NCBI GenBank assembly: GCA_021828835.1
Contig: JAJZCY010000002.1
Coordinates: 1-47,374 of the forward strand
Direction: 5' to 3'
DNA length: 47,374 bases
Origin: Acidobacteriota bacterium
Lineage (GTDB): Bacteria; Acidobacteriota; Terriglobia; Terriglobales; Acidobacteriaceae
Positions 33,168 through 41,664 of this stretch are shown piece by piece. Under the pieces are notes generated by a model. That model had not been told where the DNA came from. It did not search any database and worked only from the letters and a program-made list of their open reading frames with translations. A program made the position numbers and the translations under genes. The stretch's first letter is position 1, and each line of letters opens with the position of its first letter.

Positions 33168-34856
33168 ATGGAAACGAGCTGGCACGGGGCGAACGCCGGA
33201 GGCGCGCAGCGGCAGGGCCTGTTGCAGCACCGGTGGCTGAAGGTTTCTCTTCTGGTGTTGGGGATACTGGTTCTCTTGTTTCTGATCGTCCCGTTCTTCA
33301 TCAACGCGAACACCTTCCGCCCGACCGCGGAGAGCGAACTCTCCAGCGCACTCGGCCGCCGGGTCACACTGGGCCATCTGAGCCTCTCGCTCTTCTCGGG
33401 CAGTCTGGTCGCGGATAACATCGCCATTGCCGATGACCCCGCCTTCAGCTCGACGCCCTTTCTCCAGGCCAAATCGCTGCACATCGGCGTGGATCTCGGT
33501 TCGCTCCTGTTCCACCACCAGCTCCACATCCACAGCTTCACTGCCGATGCGCCGCAGATCCACCTCATCTCCAAATCCAACGGCACCTGGAACTATTCCA
33601 GCCTGGGCAGCAGTTCCAGCTCCAGCAGTTCGCAGTCCAGCGGCACGCCCAACATCTCCATCGGCGACTTCAAGATCACCAACGGCAGCGTAGACGTCTC
33701 CTCGATCCCGGCGCAGGGCCAGCCCTTCGTCTATAACCACGTCGACATCAATGTGAAGAACGTCTCCTTCACCACACCGATGCCGTTCACCATCTCCGCC
33801 GATCTCCCTGCCAACGGCACCGTCAAGCTCAACGGCACCGCCGGTCCGGTCGGCCGGCCCAATGCGGTCGACACTCCGTTGCAGGCCACGATTCAGATCG
33901 CCAACTTCAATCCCGTGGCCGCCGGCGTGATCCCGCCCTCCGATGGCGTCTCCATGATCGCCAACCTGAATGCACAGCTCAACTCCAATGGCAAGACGCT
34001 CACGGTCGCCGGCAAGATGCAGGCCTCGCAGCTCAAGCTCTCGCCCACCGGCACCCCCGCGCCGCATCCGGTCGATATCGATCTGCATGCCACCAACAAC
34101 CTCGGCGCGCAGACCGGGCAGATCAACGATCTCGCCGTCCACACTGGCGGGGTGGCCGCGCATGTCACTGGCACCTACCAGGTGGCCGGCCAGTCCGCGA
34201 ACCTCAACCTGCATCTGGCCGCACCCAATCTGCCCGTCGATGGCCTGGTCGAGTTGCTGCCGGCGGTCGGGATCAAGCTGCCCAGCGGCTCTTCGCTGCA
34301 TGGCGGCACGCTCACCGCGCAGCTCGACATCACCGGTCCCGCCTCTGGCCCGCGCATCGCCGGCCCAGTCTCCATCAACAACACCGAGCTCGCCGGCTTC
34401 TCCCTCGGCTCAAGGATCCAGGGCCTGACCTCGAAGCTCGGTTCGTCCACCAGCGGCGGAACGCAGATCCAGCAACTGAGCGCGAACGTGGTCAATACCC
34501 CGCAGGGCACGCAGCTCAGTCAGATCAACTGCATTGTTCCCGCGATTGGTAGTGCCACCGGCAACGGCTCGGTCGCTGCCGGGGGCGCGCTCAACTTCCA
34601 GCTCCTGGCCAAGCTCAGCACCACCGGAGTAGGTGGCGCGGCATCGGCGGCACTGAACAGTATCGGCGGCGCGCTCGGCGGCATTCTGCACACCGCCGTC
34701 TCCAACGGCATACCTATCTCGGTCGCCGGCACCTCCTCCGATCCCCACATCAGCGCCAACCTGAGCGCCATGTTCAAGGGAAAAGGTCAGCCGTCCAGCA
34801 CCACCAAGAAGCCAAGCCCGGGCGGCATCCTCGGCGGCCTCTTCGGCGGTAAGTAG
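33168..34856 (+). CDS. AsmA family protein
   Basis: 562 residues from ATG 33168 (GGAGG ten bases upstream); an earlier in-frame ATG at 33090 lacks a site. One N-terminal membrane helix (WLKVSLLVLGILVLLFLIVPFF) precedes FINANTFRPTAESELSSALGR and the AsmA-type block RVTLGHLSLSLFSGSLVADNIAIADDPAF in two parts. The rest is beta-rich, with repeating strands, a Ser-rich linker at about 155-170 and a C-terminal Gly/Lys tail (GGILGGLFGGK). AsmA-like proteins span the periplasm as beta-groove rods and are thought to move phospholipid or otherwise assist outer-membrane assembly. The gene is alone on its strand, followed by the hairpin at 34918. Confidence 0.9.
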   Translation: METSWHGANAGGAQRQGLLQHRWLKVSLLVLGILVLLFLIVPFFINANTFRPTAESELSSALGRRVTLGHLSLSLFSGSLVADNIAIADDPAFSSTPFLQAKSLHIGVDLGSLLFHHQLHIHSFTADAPQIHLISKSNGTWNYSSLGSSSSSSSSQSSGTPNISIGDFKITNGSVDVSSIPAQGQPFVYNHVDINVKNVSFTTPMPFTISADLPANGTVKLNGTAGPVGRPNAVDTPLQATIQIANFNPVAAGVIPPSDGVSMIANLNAQLNSNGKTLTVAGKMQASQLKLSPTGTPAPHPVDIDLHATNNLGAQTGQINDLAVHTGGVAAHVTGTYQVAGQSANLNLHLAAPNLPVDGLVELLPAVGIKLPSGSSLHGGTLTAQLDITGPASGPRIAGPVSINNTELAGFSLGSRIQGLTSKLGSSTSGGTQIQQLSANVVNTPQGTQLSQINCIVPAIGSATGNGSVAAGGALNFQLLAKLSTTGVGGAASAALNSIGGALGGILHTAVSNGIPISVAGTSSDPHISANLSAMFKGKGQPSSTTKKPSPGGILGGLFGGK

Positions 34857-34917
34857 CAGGGTGTTAACTGATAAGTAACTATCCATCAGCACGGGTCAGG
34901 GCGCAGGTCAGGGTACC

Positions 34918-34945
34918 CCAGGTCCCCCGCTTTTTGGGGACCTGG
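34918..34945. terminator. Palindromic hairpin downstream of the AsmA gene
   Basis: CCAGGTCCCC (34918-34927), loop CGCTTTTT, GGGGACCTGG (34936-34945): a perfect 10-bp stem in the 130-bp gap between the AsmA stop and the next start. No T run follows on the plus strand. The same CCCAGGTCC/GGACCTGGG palindrome occurs at 45950-45976 inside a coding sequence, so it may be a dispersed repeat that also acts as a terminator. Confidence 0.6.
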
Positions 34946-34988
34946 AAGATCACCACTCCCGCCCCCGCCGCATTAAACTGAACCTTCC

Positions 34989-35747
34989 ATGCTCCGCATC
35001 GCCATTCCAGAACCGACCACCTCCGACGCCGACTACAACAGCCGTTCGCTCCCGCCCTATCTCGACGCCCTGCGTGCCTCGGGCGCGGAACCCGTCATCG
35101 TCAAGGTCAATGCGCCGCAGGCCGACGTAGCCCGGCTGCTCGCCGGTGTCCAAGGGATACTGCTCCCCGGCAGCCGCTACGACGTCGATCCGCAGCGCTA
35201 TGGCGCCGAGCGCATTCCCGAGTGCGGCGAGTCCGACCCCGGCCGCGCCGCCGTCGATGAGCTCTTTCTTCAGGACGCCTTCAACCTCCGCAAGCCGGTG
35301 CTGGCCATCTGCCATGGCGCCCAGACCCTCAACGTCTGGCGCAACGGCACCCTCATCCAGGATCTGAAGACCGAGGTGAACCACCGCCCTGGGCGCGACG
35401 TGGCTGAAGCCCACCCGGTTCGCGTGGCCGCCGGATCGCGGTTGTCCACGATCCTGAAGGGTACGGACTTCAGCCCGTATATACCTGCGGAGATCCAGGT
35501 GAACTCCTCGCACCACCAGGCCATCCGCGAACCCGGTGACAATCTGCGCATCACCGCCGTCTCCCCCGCAGACGGGGTCGTCGAGGCTGTCGAGCTGGAC
35601 TCTCCCGACCACTTCGTCCTTGGCGTCCAGTGGCACCCGGAGCGCACATTCCACCAGAGCGCCTTCTCGCGCGCTCTCTTCTCGGCTTTCATCGGGGCCG
35701 TCCGCGCCTGGCAGCCGCCGGTGGTCGAATCCCTGAGCCGGTCATGA
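34989..35747 (+). CDS. Gamma-glutamyl-gamma-aminobutyrate hydrolase-like protein (peptidase C26)
   Basis: 252 residues, class I glutamine amidotransferase fold. The nucleophile is C108 in LAICHGAQTLNVW (His rather than Arg after Cys), and the catalytic pair is H216 and E218 in LGVQWHPE. Also typical are ILLPGSRYDVDP and SSHHQAI. The closest named relatives are PuuD-type hydrolases, which free GABA in the putrescine pathway, but no other puu gene is present and the role could be general removal of gamma-glutamyl groups. The stop overlaps the rsmG start (ATGA), so the two are translated together. Confidence 0.88.
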   Translation: MLRIAIPEPTTSDADYNSRSLPPYLDALRASGAEPVIVKVNAPQADVARLLAGVQGILLPGSRYDVDPQRYGAERIPECGESDPGRAAVDELFLQDAFNLRKPVLAICHGAQTLNVWRNGTLIQDLKTEVNHRPGRDVAEAHPVRVAAGSRLSTILKGTDFSPYIPAEIQVNSSHHQAIREPGDNLRITAVSPADGVVEAVELDSPDHFVLGVQWHPERTFHQSAFSRALFSAFIGAVRAWQPPVVESLSRS

Positions 35748-36367
35748 ACCCCACCGCCGCGGAGCGCCTCAACGTCCTCCTCGTCCAGGCGGGCATGGAA
35801 CCGCTGCCGCCGGAGCAGCTAACCGGCTTCCTGGCCTATCTTTCGCTTATTCTTCGCTGGAACGCCCGAACCAACCTCACTGCAATCCGCGACGAGGAAG
35901 GCATTCTCGCCCGCCACTTCCTGGAGTGCATCGCCTGCGCGCGCGCCCTTCCCGCCGGAATCGCCACCCTGCTGGACTTTGGCTCCGGCGCCGGCTTGCC
36001 CGGCATCCCCATCGCTCTCTGTCGGCCCGAGATCGCCGTCACCCTCGCCGAGTCCCAAGGCAAGAAGGCCGCTTTCCTGCGAGAGGTGGTTCGCACCCTC
36101 GGCCTCGGCGTGGAGGTCCACGCCTCGCGCGCCGAGGTGCTTGGCACAAGCTTTGACACCGTCGTCCTCCGCGCGGTCGACAAGATGCCCGAGGCCGTAG
36201 CGGCCGCTGCCCGACTGGTGAGCGCAGCCGGATGGCTGGCCCTGATGACCACGCACGCTGATTTGGCGGATCTCCATCGAGCGGCAGGCGGCGATTTTTC
36301 CTGGGAGACGCCGGTCGCCCTGCCTGGCAGCGACCAGCGCATCCTCTCCCTCGGCCGCCGAGCGTAG
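35744..36367 (+). CDS. rsmG: 16S rRNA (guanine527-N7)-methyltransferase
   Basis: 207 residues from ATG 35744, which overlaps the preceding stop by 4 bp; the longer open frame is not used. The Rossmann AdoMet motif LLDFGSGAGLPGIPIA (77-92) and the preceding region FLAYLSLILRWNARTNLTAIRDEEGI with RHFLECIACARALP are diagnostic of RsmG (GidB). ESQGKKAAFLREVVRTLGL binds the cofactor ribose. It methylates G527 of 16S rRNA; loss gives low-level streptomycin resistance in other bacteria. In many genomes rsmG sits just before parA-parB near the origin, and the same order is seen here with one gene between. Confidence 0.95.
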   Translation: MNPTAAERLNVLLVQAGMEPLPPEQLTGFLAYLSLILRWNARTNLTAIRDEEGILARHFLECIACARALPAGIATLLDFGSGAGLPGIPIALCRPEIAVTLAESQGKKAAFLREVVRTLGLGVEVHASRAEVLGTSFDTVVLRAVDKMPEAVAAAARLVSAAGWLALMTTHADLADLHRAAGGDFSWETPVALPGSDQRILSLGRRA

Positions 36368-36380
36368 GCATTCCAGTAGC

Positions 36381-36398
36381 GCCGACCTCCCGGTCGGC
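36381..36398. terminator. Hairpin between rsmG and the convergent decarboxylase gene
   Basis: GCCGACC (36381-36387), loop TCCC, GGTCGGC (36392-36398), 13 bp beyond the rsmG stop. A second imperfect hairpin follows (GTCGGCCTCCCGGCAC). No T run is present. It probably serves as a bidirectional barrier between two convergent genes. Confidence 0.5.
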
Positions 36399-36454
36399 AG
36401 TCGTGTCGGCCTCCCGGCACACCGCAACGCAGCCCCGGCAGCCGCAGAACCACT

Positions 36455-37240
36455 TCACATGCCGCGAAACCGCGGCGCCCGCTTCTCCAGAAATGCCCGC
36501 AGTCCCTCGCGGTAGTCCTCGCTTCCATAAACCCTGCGCCGCAAAGCTTGCAGCCTCTCGTGCGTCTCGGCTTCCAGCGGCCGAGCATTGCCCAGCGCGC
36601 GCAGCTCCTCCTTCAAGACCTCCAGAACCAGCGACGAGTTGCGCGCGATCCCCCGCGCCAGATCCAGCGCGCAACTCTCCAGTTCCGCCCGCGGAACCAC
36701 CCGGTTCACGATCCCGCAGGCCTCCAGCCGCGCGACGGCAATGGGCTGGGCCAGGAAGAGCATCTCCTTGAGCAGGTGGCTGCCCGCCACGGCGAGGAAG
36801 TTCACCATTCCCTGGAGGTCATAGGGAATCCCCAGCTTGGCAGGCGTAAAGGCAAAGGTCGTGTCCTCCCCGGCTGCGATCAAGTCGCAGGCGAAGACCA
36901 GCTCGCACGCCCCTCCCCACACGGAGCCCTCCACCATCGCGATCACAGGCTTGGGCAACTGCTGAACCTGCCGGATGAGCTGGCGCAGCGGCGCGGCGAA
37001 GCCCAGCGGATCGCTGCCGCCTTCCGTGGGCAGCTCCCGGACGTCATATCCCGCCGAGAATACTTTGACCCCGGCTTCGGCGCGGAGAACGACCGCGCGG
37101 ATGCCCGGGTCCCGCATCTGCCCCATCGCCTCGGCAAGATCGTCCAGCAGCACATGGCTCAGGGCATTCACCTGGCCATGGTGCATGGTGAGGACGCCAA
37201 TCTTCCCTTCCAGGACCGAAACCGAAGCTTTCCCGTTCAT
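36455..37240 (-). CDS. scpB: Methylmalonyl-CoA decarboxylase-like crotonase
   Basis: 261 residues from ATG 37240 (GAGG nearby), exactly the length of E. coli YgfG/ScpB. The sequence follows that enzyme closely: [78 protein letters not shown] with the active-site Tyr, KEELRALG and the end [19 protein letters not shown]. ScpB turns methylmalonyl-CoA into propionyl-CoA. A His in the FSAGHD motif of the E. coli enzyme is Tyr here, so activity should be checked. No methylmalonyl-CoA mutase or succinate:propionate CoA-transferase gene is nearby. It is divergent from parA across the parS region. Confidence 0.85.
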   Translation of the reverse strand: MNGKASVSVLEGKIGVLTMHHGQVNALSHVLLDDLAEAMGQMRDPGIRAVVLRAEAGVKVFSAGYDVRELPTEGGSDPLGFAAPLRQLIRQVQQLPKPVIAMVEGSVWGGACELVFACDLIAAGEDTTFAFTPAKLGIPYDLQGMVNFLAVAGSHLLKEMLFLAQPIAVARLEACGIVNRVVPRAELESCALDLARGIARNSSLVLEVLKEELRALGNARPLEAETHERLQALRRRVYGSEDYREGLRAFLEKRAPRFRGM

Positions 37241-37398
37241 TTGTTCCTCTTCTCCCCTCCCGATCATAGTGGGAACGGGCGTGGCCTGACGGGGCGGCCT
37301 CGGCCCGCAGGAGCAGTTTGTGCCCGCGTCAAAGGGCGGATCGGTTGGTCTGCTGAGGATCGAGCGGAGATCACAGCAAGCCCGACCCGCAGATGCTT

Positions 37399-37414
37399 TG
37401 TTCCACGTGGAACA
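37399..37414. promoter_or_regulatory. parS site 1
   Basis: TGTTCCACGTGGAACA, a perfect 16-bp palindrome that fits the ParB-binding consensus TGTTNCACGTGNAACA. ParB encoded 1.4 kb away would load here as a CTP-dependent clamp and spread. Confidence 0.92.
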
Positions 37415-37457
37415 AGCCCGCTGCCCCTGCTTCTATCCCCTCACCGTAAGCAGCCAC

Positions 37458-37473
37458 TGTTCCACGTGGAACA
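37458..37473. promoter_or_regulatory. parS site 2
   Basis: TGTTCCACGTGGAACA, identical to site 1, 59 bp downstream of it. Confidence 0.92.
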
Positions 37474-37494
37474 AAGCCCCCGTTTCCAGCCCAA

Positions 37495-37510
37495 TGTTTC
37501 ACGTGGAACA
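37495..37510. promoter_or_regulatory. parS site 3
   Basis: TGTTTCACGTGGAACA, a one-base variant of sites 1 and 2 that still fits the consensus, 37 bp downstream of site 2. Confidence 0.9.
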
Positions 37511-37798
37511 ATCCCCCGCCCGATGCCCCCCAAAGCCCAAAATGGAACCCGTATCCAATTCGATTCCCCTCCCCGCCAAGCCCTCATTCTTCCACCAGAT
37601 TTGCGGAGTTTTCCACTGAACCGCCTCTCCAGCCCCAAAATCCCTACATCTCCTGAAAATCACCCCAAAATCCACACCATCAAGCGCTTACGGACCCCCT
37701 CGCTCCCCGGAAAAAGGCCGCTTTCCACAGCTTCGCCGAGTTCTCCACAATGCAAGTCCTCCCCCACACTTTCCCCCTTTCCTTTACTCTGGACTCCC

Positions 37799-38644
37799 AT
37801 GGGAAAAGTACTCGGAGTGGTCAATCAAAAGGGGGGTGTGGGCAAGACCACGACCGCCATCAACCTCTCTGCCTGTCTGGCCATCCACGGCCTCAAGATC
37901 CTTCTGGTCGACTGCGACCCCCAGGCCAACGCCTCCTCCGGCCTCGGCTTTCAGCGCGACGACAACCGCCACTCCATCTATGAGACCCTGATGGGCGACT
38001 CCCCGGCCGAGCAGGTCATCCTGCCCACCGAAATCGAAACCCTCTCCATCCTCCCGGGCTCCAAGAACCTCACCGGCGCCAACATCGAACTGGCCGGCGC
38101 AGACGACCGCGCCATCCGCCTCCGCCAGGCCCTGGAACCGGTCAAGGAGAAGTACGATCTCATCGTGCTGGACTGCCCCCCGGCCCTCGACCTGCTCACC
38201 CTCAACGCTCTGGCCGCGGCCGAGATGCTGATCGTGCCCATGCAGGCCGAATACTTCGCCCTGGAAGGCGTTACCGAGCTGATGTCCACCCTCGAACGCG
38301 TCCGCTCCGCCTTCAATCCCGAGCTGACCATCGAGGGCGTGCTCCTGACTATGTATGACGACCGCACCAACCTCGCCCAGCAGGTGACCGAGACCCTGCG
38401 CGAACACTTCCGCGAGCGCCTTTATCGTACCGTCATCCCGCGCAATATCCGTTTGGCCGAAGCGCCCAGCCACGGCAAGCCCGTCGCCCTGTACGACGGC
38501 CGCTCCAAGGGCACCGAAGCCTACTTCGAATTAGCTGGCGAGTTCATGGCTCGCAACGGCCTGGAAGGCAAAAAGCGCCCTCTTCGCAAGCCGGCCGTTC
38601 CCGTCCGAGCCGAGGCCAAGATCACCTTCTGGCCTTACTCGTAG
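37799..38644 (+). CDS. parA: Chromosome-partitioning ATPase ParA (Soj)
   Basis: 281 residues from ATG 37799. Deviant Walker A KGGVGKTT (11-18) with the signature Lys, [13 protein letters not shown], the Walker B strand [20 protein letters not shown], and [21 protein letters not shown] are all typical of chromosomal Soj-type ParA without an N-terminal HTH. It binds DNA non-specifically as an ATP dimer and is released by ParB, which moves the origin regions apart. The C-terminal tail (about 255-281, basic, Pro-rich, ending TFWPYS) extends beyond most family members. The gene follows the parS cluster and precedes parB by 163 bp. Confidence 0.96.
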   Translation: MGKVLGVVNQKGGVGKTTTAINLSACLAIHGLKILLVDCDPQANASSGLGFQRDDNRHSIYETLMGDSPAEQVILPTEIETLSILPGSKNLTGANIELAGADDRAIRLRQALEPVKEKYDLIVLDCPPALDLLTLNALAAAEMLIVPMQAEYFALEGVTELMSTLERVRSAFNPELTIEGVLLTMYDDRTNLAQQVTETLREHFRERLYRTVIPRNIRLAEAPSHGKPVALYDGRSKGTEAYFELAGEFMARNGLEGKKRPLRKPAVPVRAEAKITFWPYS

Positions 38645-38807
38645 TTTCTTTGCGGCTTGCGGCCCGTGATTCGTGAGCTGTGCCTGTTCGGCAAGCGGGC
38701 CCCATAAGACTTGTCCAAGACCTGGTAAACCGGACTCCCTTCAGGCGCAAGCCAGGAGCCACGGACCACAGAAAACTCTCGCACCGCCATCCATAGGACT
38801 CGGAACC

Positions 38808-39716
38808 ATGAGCACCGCCACATCCGATACCAAGCGCCGCGCCCTGGGCAAGGGCCTCGACTCGCTGCTGCCACGCGCCAATGCCCCCGCCACCACCCCT
38901 GCCGCTCCCGCCCAGCCGGAAGGTGGCCGCCCGCGCGAGATTCCCATCGACCAGATCGATCGCAATCCGTTCCAGACCCGCCAGCACATGGACGAGGAGC
39001 AGCTCGAGGAGCTCGCCGCCTCCATCAAGGCCAATGGGGTGGTCCAGCCCATTCTGGTCCGGCCGCTCGCCAATGGGCGCTTCCAGCTCATCGCCGGCGA
39101 GCGCCGCTGGCGCGCCTCGCAGAAGGCCGGCAAGCCGACGGTGCCCGCCATCCTCCGCCAGGTCTCCGACGAGCAGGCGATGGAGATCACCATCGTCGAG
39201 AACCTCCAGCGCGCCGACCTCAACCCCATGGAGCAGGCCCGCGCCTTCGAGCGCCTCTCCCGCGAGTTCCACATGACCCAGGAGCAGATGGCCCAGCGCA
39301 CCGGCAAAGACCGCGCCACCGTTGCCAACTTCCTGCGCCTGCTCAAGCTGCCCGCCTCGGTCCAGGCCCGCGTCGAGACCGCCGAGATCAGCTTTGGTCA
39401 CGCCCGCGCCCTGCTCGCCCTCGGAGAGCCGGAGCAGATCGAGAAGGCCGCCCAGCGCATCGCTGCACTTTCGCTTTCTGTTCGCCAAACGGAGAGCTAC
39501 GTCTCCGGAATCCTGAATCCGGAGAAAGTCCAGAAGAAGGAGCCGAAGGAAGCTCCGCCCGTCGACCCCAACGTCCGCGATGCGCAGGAGCGCCTGCAGC
39601 GCGCCCTCGGCCTCCGCGTCACCATCGAAGACAAGAACGGCCGCGGCAAAGTCATCATCGAGTACGGCCGCCTTGAGGACTTCGACGCCCTGCTCGACCA
39701 GCTCGCTGGCGACTGA
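38808..39716 (+). CDS. parB: Chromosome-partitioning protein ParB (Spo0J)
   Basis: 302 residues from ATG 38808; the longer open frame over the intergenic gap is not used. The start RRALGKGLDSLLPRA is the ParA-contacting N-terminal motif. The CTPase/ParB domain shows IPIDQIDRNPFQTRQHMDEEQL, GVVQPILVRP, the arginine-rich GERRWRA (97-103) and ENLQRADLNPMEQARAFERL (131-150), followed by the HTH that reads parS (about 157-180, TQEQMAQRTGKDRATVANFLRLL). The C-terminus is the dimerisation domain. It is the partner of the three parS sites at 37.4-37.5 kb. The gene ends 25 bp from the convergent S41 gene. Confidence 0.97.
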   Translation: MSTATSDTKRRALGKGLDSLLPRANAPATTPAAPAQPEGGRPREIPIDQIDRNPFQTRQHMDEEQLEELAASIKANGVVQPILVRPLANGRFQLIAGERRWRASQKAGKPTVPAILRQVSDEQAMEITIVENLQRADLNPMEQARAFERLSREFHMTQEQMAQRTGKDRATVANFLRLLKLPASVQARVETAEISFGHARALLALGEPEQIEKAAQRIAALSLSVRQTESYVSGILNPEKVQKKEPKEAPPVDPNVRDAQERLQRALGLRVTIEDKNGRGKVIIEYGRLEDFDALLDQLAGD

Positions 39717-39740
39717 GCAAGTCCAGTCGCTCAGAGCAGG

Positions 39741-41081
39741 CTAAGGCTTCGGCTTGGCCGGTGTGGCTGCGGGTTCCGCATTTCTCTTGGCCTGAAGGTT
39801 AGCCAGCGCCAGCTTTTCCGCAGTTGCCAGCGCATCGCTGGCCGGAACACTCACGTCCGGCGTCACTCCGGTGCCTTCCCAGCCGGTCTTGGTGATGGGG
39901 TTGATCGCAGTCCCAAACGGCACGCCCACCACGAAATGACCCGGGAGGGGATGGTCTTGGACGATATGCGCTCCCCCAGCAGTCGTTTCCCCCACGATGG
40001 TTGCGCGCTTCTGGGTCTTCAGGTCGTAGGTGAATTCCTCTGCTCCGGATATGGTGCGGTGCGAGGTAAGCACAAAGACAGGCTGGACCGGCATCCGTGT
40101 GCCCGGAACCCACGGGAGCGTCCAGTACTGGGTCGTGAAGTCTTTGGGCCGGTTGTAGAGATCGTTCAGATGAGTCGGCTGGTCGAACAGATAGCTCGCG
40201 ATCAGGCTCACCATTCCCGGGTAGCCGCCTTTGTTGTCGCGCAGGTCGAAGATCAGCGCATCCGTGTGGGCCACAAAGCTCATGGCTGCGGTCACCGTCG
40301 CTCCGCAGATTGCAGGGTCTGCGAATCCGTCGAATTTCACGTAGCCGATATTGCCGGGTAGAACCTCAACCTTGTCGAACTGGCAATTCATCTTCAGAAA
40401 CGCCTGTTGCCTGCGCGTCTCGTCCTGGGGCGTCGCCTCGCGTGCGCTGGGCTGCGTGAACGGGACGAAATGCACATGCAGGTGCTTGTCATGGCTCACG
40501 GCGCGCAGATCCTCGGTCAGCCTTTGAGCGAAGACATACCCGTCCGTGATGCTGTTGTAGTCCCCGGCCCTTTCATGCGCATCGAGCGCTTCATTCATCC
40601 TCGCCGCAAGAGCAGGGAAAACATAATCCTTGGTCAGGTCTGCCTTGATGCCATCCATCACGCGTGTGCGAAGAGCGGCATCCAGCACCACATTCACGGG
40701 CGTCGCACCGGGCGGCAGGGTGCTCAGGCCGAGGAAAATAACCGTGGGCGGATTGCCGTTCTTCACCAGCAGATCCCCGATCACCGTTGCGCCGCTGTTG
40801 CTCTCCTGCACCCGAAAGTGGATTTGCAGCGGCGCGCTGGATTCGATGGACAGCAGCCGCAATGCCCCGACGCGATCCCGGGAGCGAACCACCTCATCGA
40901 CATTCTGCGCGGGATCGAGGGTCTTCACATAGTCGGTGATCTTGGCACGATCACCGCTGTTCCATGCATTGAGCCACGCCTGGAGCGTACGGCCCGCGGC
41001 GGTTCCGGGAATCACAGGCTGCTGGGAAAATGCAGCAATGGAAGCGCACAAAAACAGCGGCGCCAGGCGGAGGATGCGCAT
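39741..41081 (-). CDS. Secreted S41-family (tail-specific) peptidase
   Basis: 446 residues; ATG 41081 follows GGAGAAAAGG. Signal peptide MRILRLAPLFLCASIAAFSQ. An N-terminal region of unknown fold (about 25-130) is followed by an IRBP-like N-terminal helical domain (RVMDGIKADLTKDYVFPALA and LTEDLRAVSHDKHLHVHFVP) and the S41 protease domain: NIGYVKFDGFADP, DALIFDLRDNKGGYPGMVSL and the catalytic Ser345 in TSHRTISGAEEF. There is no PDZ domain. The enzyme probably cleaves peptides in the periplasm or outside; specificity unknown. The C-terminal 20 residues are Ala/Pro/Lys-rich. Confidence 0.9.
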   Translation of the reverse strand: MRILRLAPLFLCASIAAFSQQPVIPGTAAGRTLQAWLNAWNSGDRAKITDYVKTLDPAQNVDEVVRSRDRVGALRLLSIESSAPLQIHFRVQESNSGATVIGDLLVKNGNPPTVIFLGLSTLPPGATPVNVVLDAALRTRVMDGIKADLTKDYVFPALAARMNEALDAHERAGDYNSITDGYVFAQRLTEDLRAVSHDKHLHVHFVPFTQPSAREATPQDETRRQQAFLKMNCQFDKVEVLPGNIGYVKFDGFADPAICGATVTAAMSFVAHTDALIFDLRDNKGGYPGMVSLIASYLFDQPTHLNDLYNRPKDFTTQYWTLPWVPGTRMPVQPVFVLTSHRTISGAEEFTYDLKTQKRATIVGETTAGGAHIVQDHPLPGHFVVGVPFGTAINPITKTGWEGTGVTPDVSVPASDALATAEKLALANLQAKRNAEPAATPAKPKP

Positions 41082-41145
41082 GACCTTTTCTCCAATGCTT
41101 CCAGAATATAGGTCCTCCGCCTGTGCGCTCGCCTGGGGAAGTTCG

Positions 41146-41664
41146 CTACGCCCTCCTCCACACCGCCACCGCCGTCAGTGCGCTCACCAAAATCGGGAAC
41201 CACACCTGCCCCAGCCACGGCACCGGGATCAGAAACAGCACATCCGGCGTCAGCAGCGAGTGCGGCCAGCCAATCGCTGCGCGCAGCCACGCATAGTACG
41301 CCAGATCCCACCACGCGAAGGTCCACAAAAACGCCAGCGCCTTCTCCTTGGCGCTCTGCCCGGCGAGCCAGGCAATCGCGCCCAGCATCACCATCGTGGC
41401 TGCTTCGCGCCAGATCTCAAACCGCAGCAGATGCTTCGGCACCGCCACGAACGCCGAGGCGTGCAACTCCCCCAGCGGACTGCTGGCGGCGCGCAGATAG
41501 ATCACCACCGCGGCCTCCACCAGCCCGAACGCGATGCCGAAGATACCGGCCAGCGCCAGCCGCTTCTTGCCCAGGCCTGCCGCGCCTTTTCCCGGCAGAA
41601 ACCACAGCGCCACCGGCACTGCAATCAACAGGTTTACCCACCACGGTTGCGCAAATCGAATCAT
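41146..41664 (-). CDS. Integral membrane protein of unknown function
   Basis: 172 residues, mostly hydrophobic with about five membrane helices: WWVNLLIAVPVALWFLP, LALAGIFGIAFGLVEAAVVIYL, EAATMVMLGAIAWLAG, ALAFLWTFAWWDLAYYAWL and VWFPILVSALTAVAVW. Conserved-looking polar positions are RFEIWREAATM and TPDVLFLIPVPW. I do not recognise a named family. The start overlaps the stop of the PEBP gene by 4 bp (ATGA), which ties it to the efp/adenosine-kinase run, probably as its last gene. Confidence 0.75.
   Translation of the reverse strand: MIRFAQPWWVNLLIAVPVALWFLPGKGAAGLGKKRLALAGIFGIAFGLVEAAVVIYLRAASSPLGELHASAFVAVPKHLLRFEIWREAATMVMLGAIAWLAGQSAKEKALAFLWTFAWWDLAYYAWLRAAIGWPHSLLTPDVLFLIPVPWLGQVWFPILVSALTAVAVWRRA

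Larger units (their letters stand above)
37241..37798. other. Non-coding parS / DnaA-box-like region upstream of parA
   Basis: 558 bp without a real gene (an open frame runs through it into parA but translates to Ser/Pro-rich nonsense). Its left half has the three parS sites. Its right half (37550-37798) is pyrimidine-rich on the plus strand and has four DnaA-box-like sequences in one orientation: TTTTCCACT (37609-37617), AAATCCACA (37668-37676), CTTTCCACA (37721-37729) and TTCTCCACA (37741-37749), against the consensus TTATCCACA. Together with rsmG, parAB and dnaN this is the setting expected of a chromosome origin, but no dnaA gene or AT-rich unwinding element is obvious. Confidence 0.55.

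Noticed and set aside
36548-37798. Open frame extending parA by over 400 residues upstream
   Set aside because: It runs through the antisense of scpB and the parS region and has no protein-like pattern; ParA begins at 37799.
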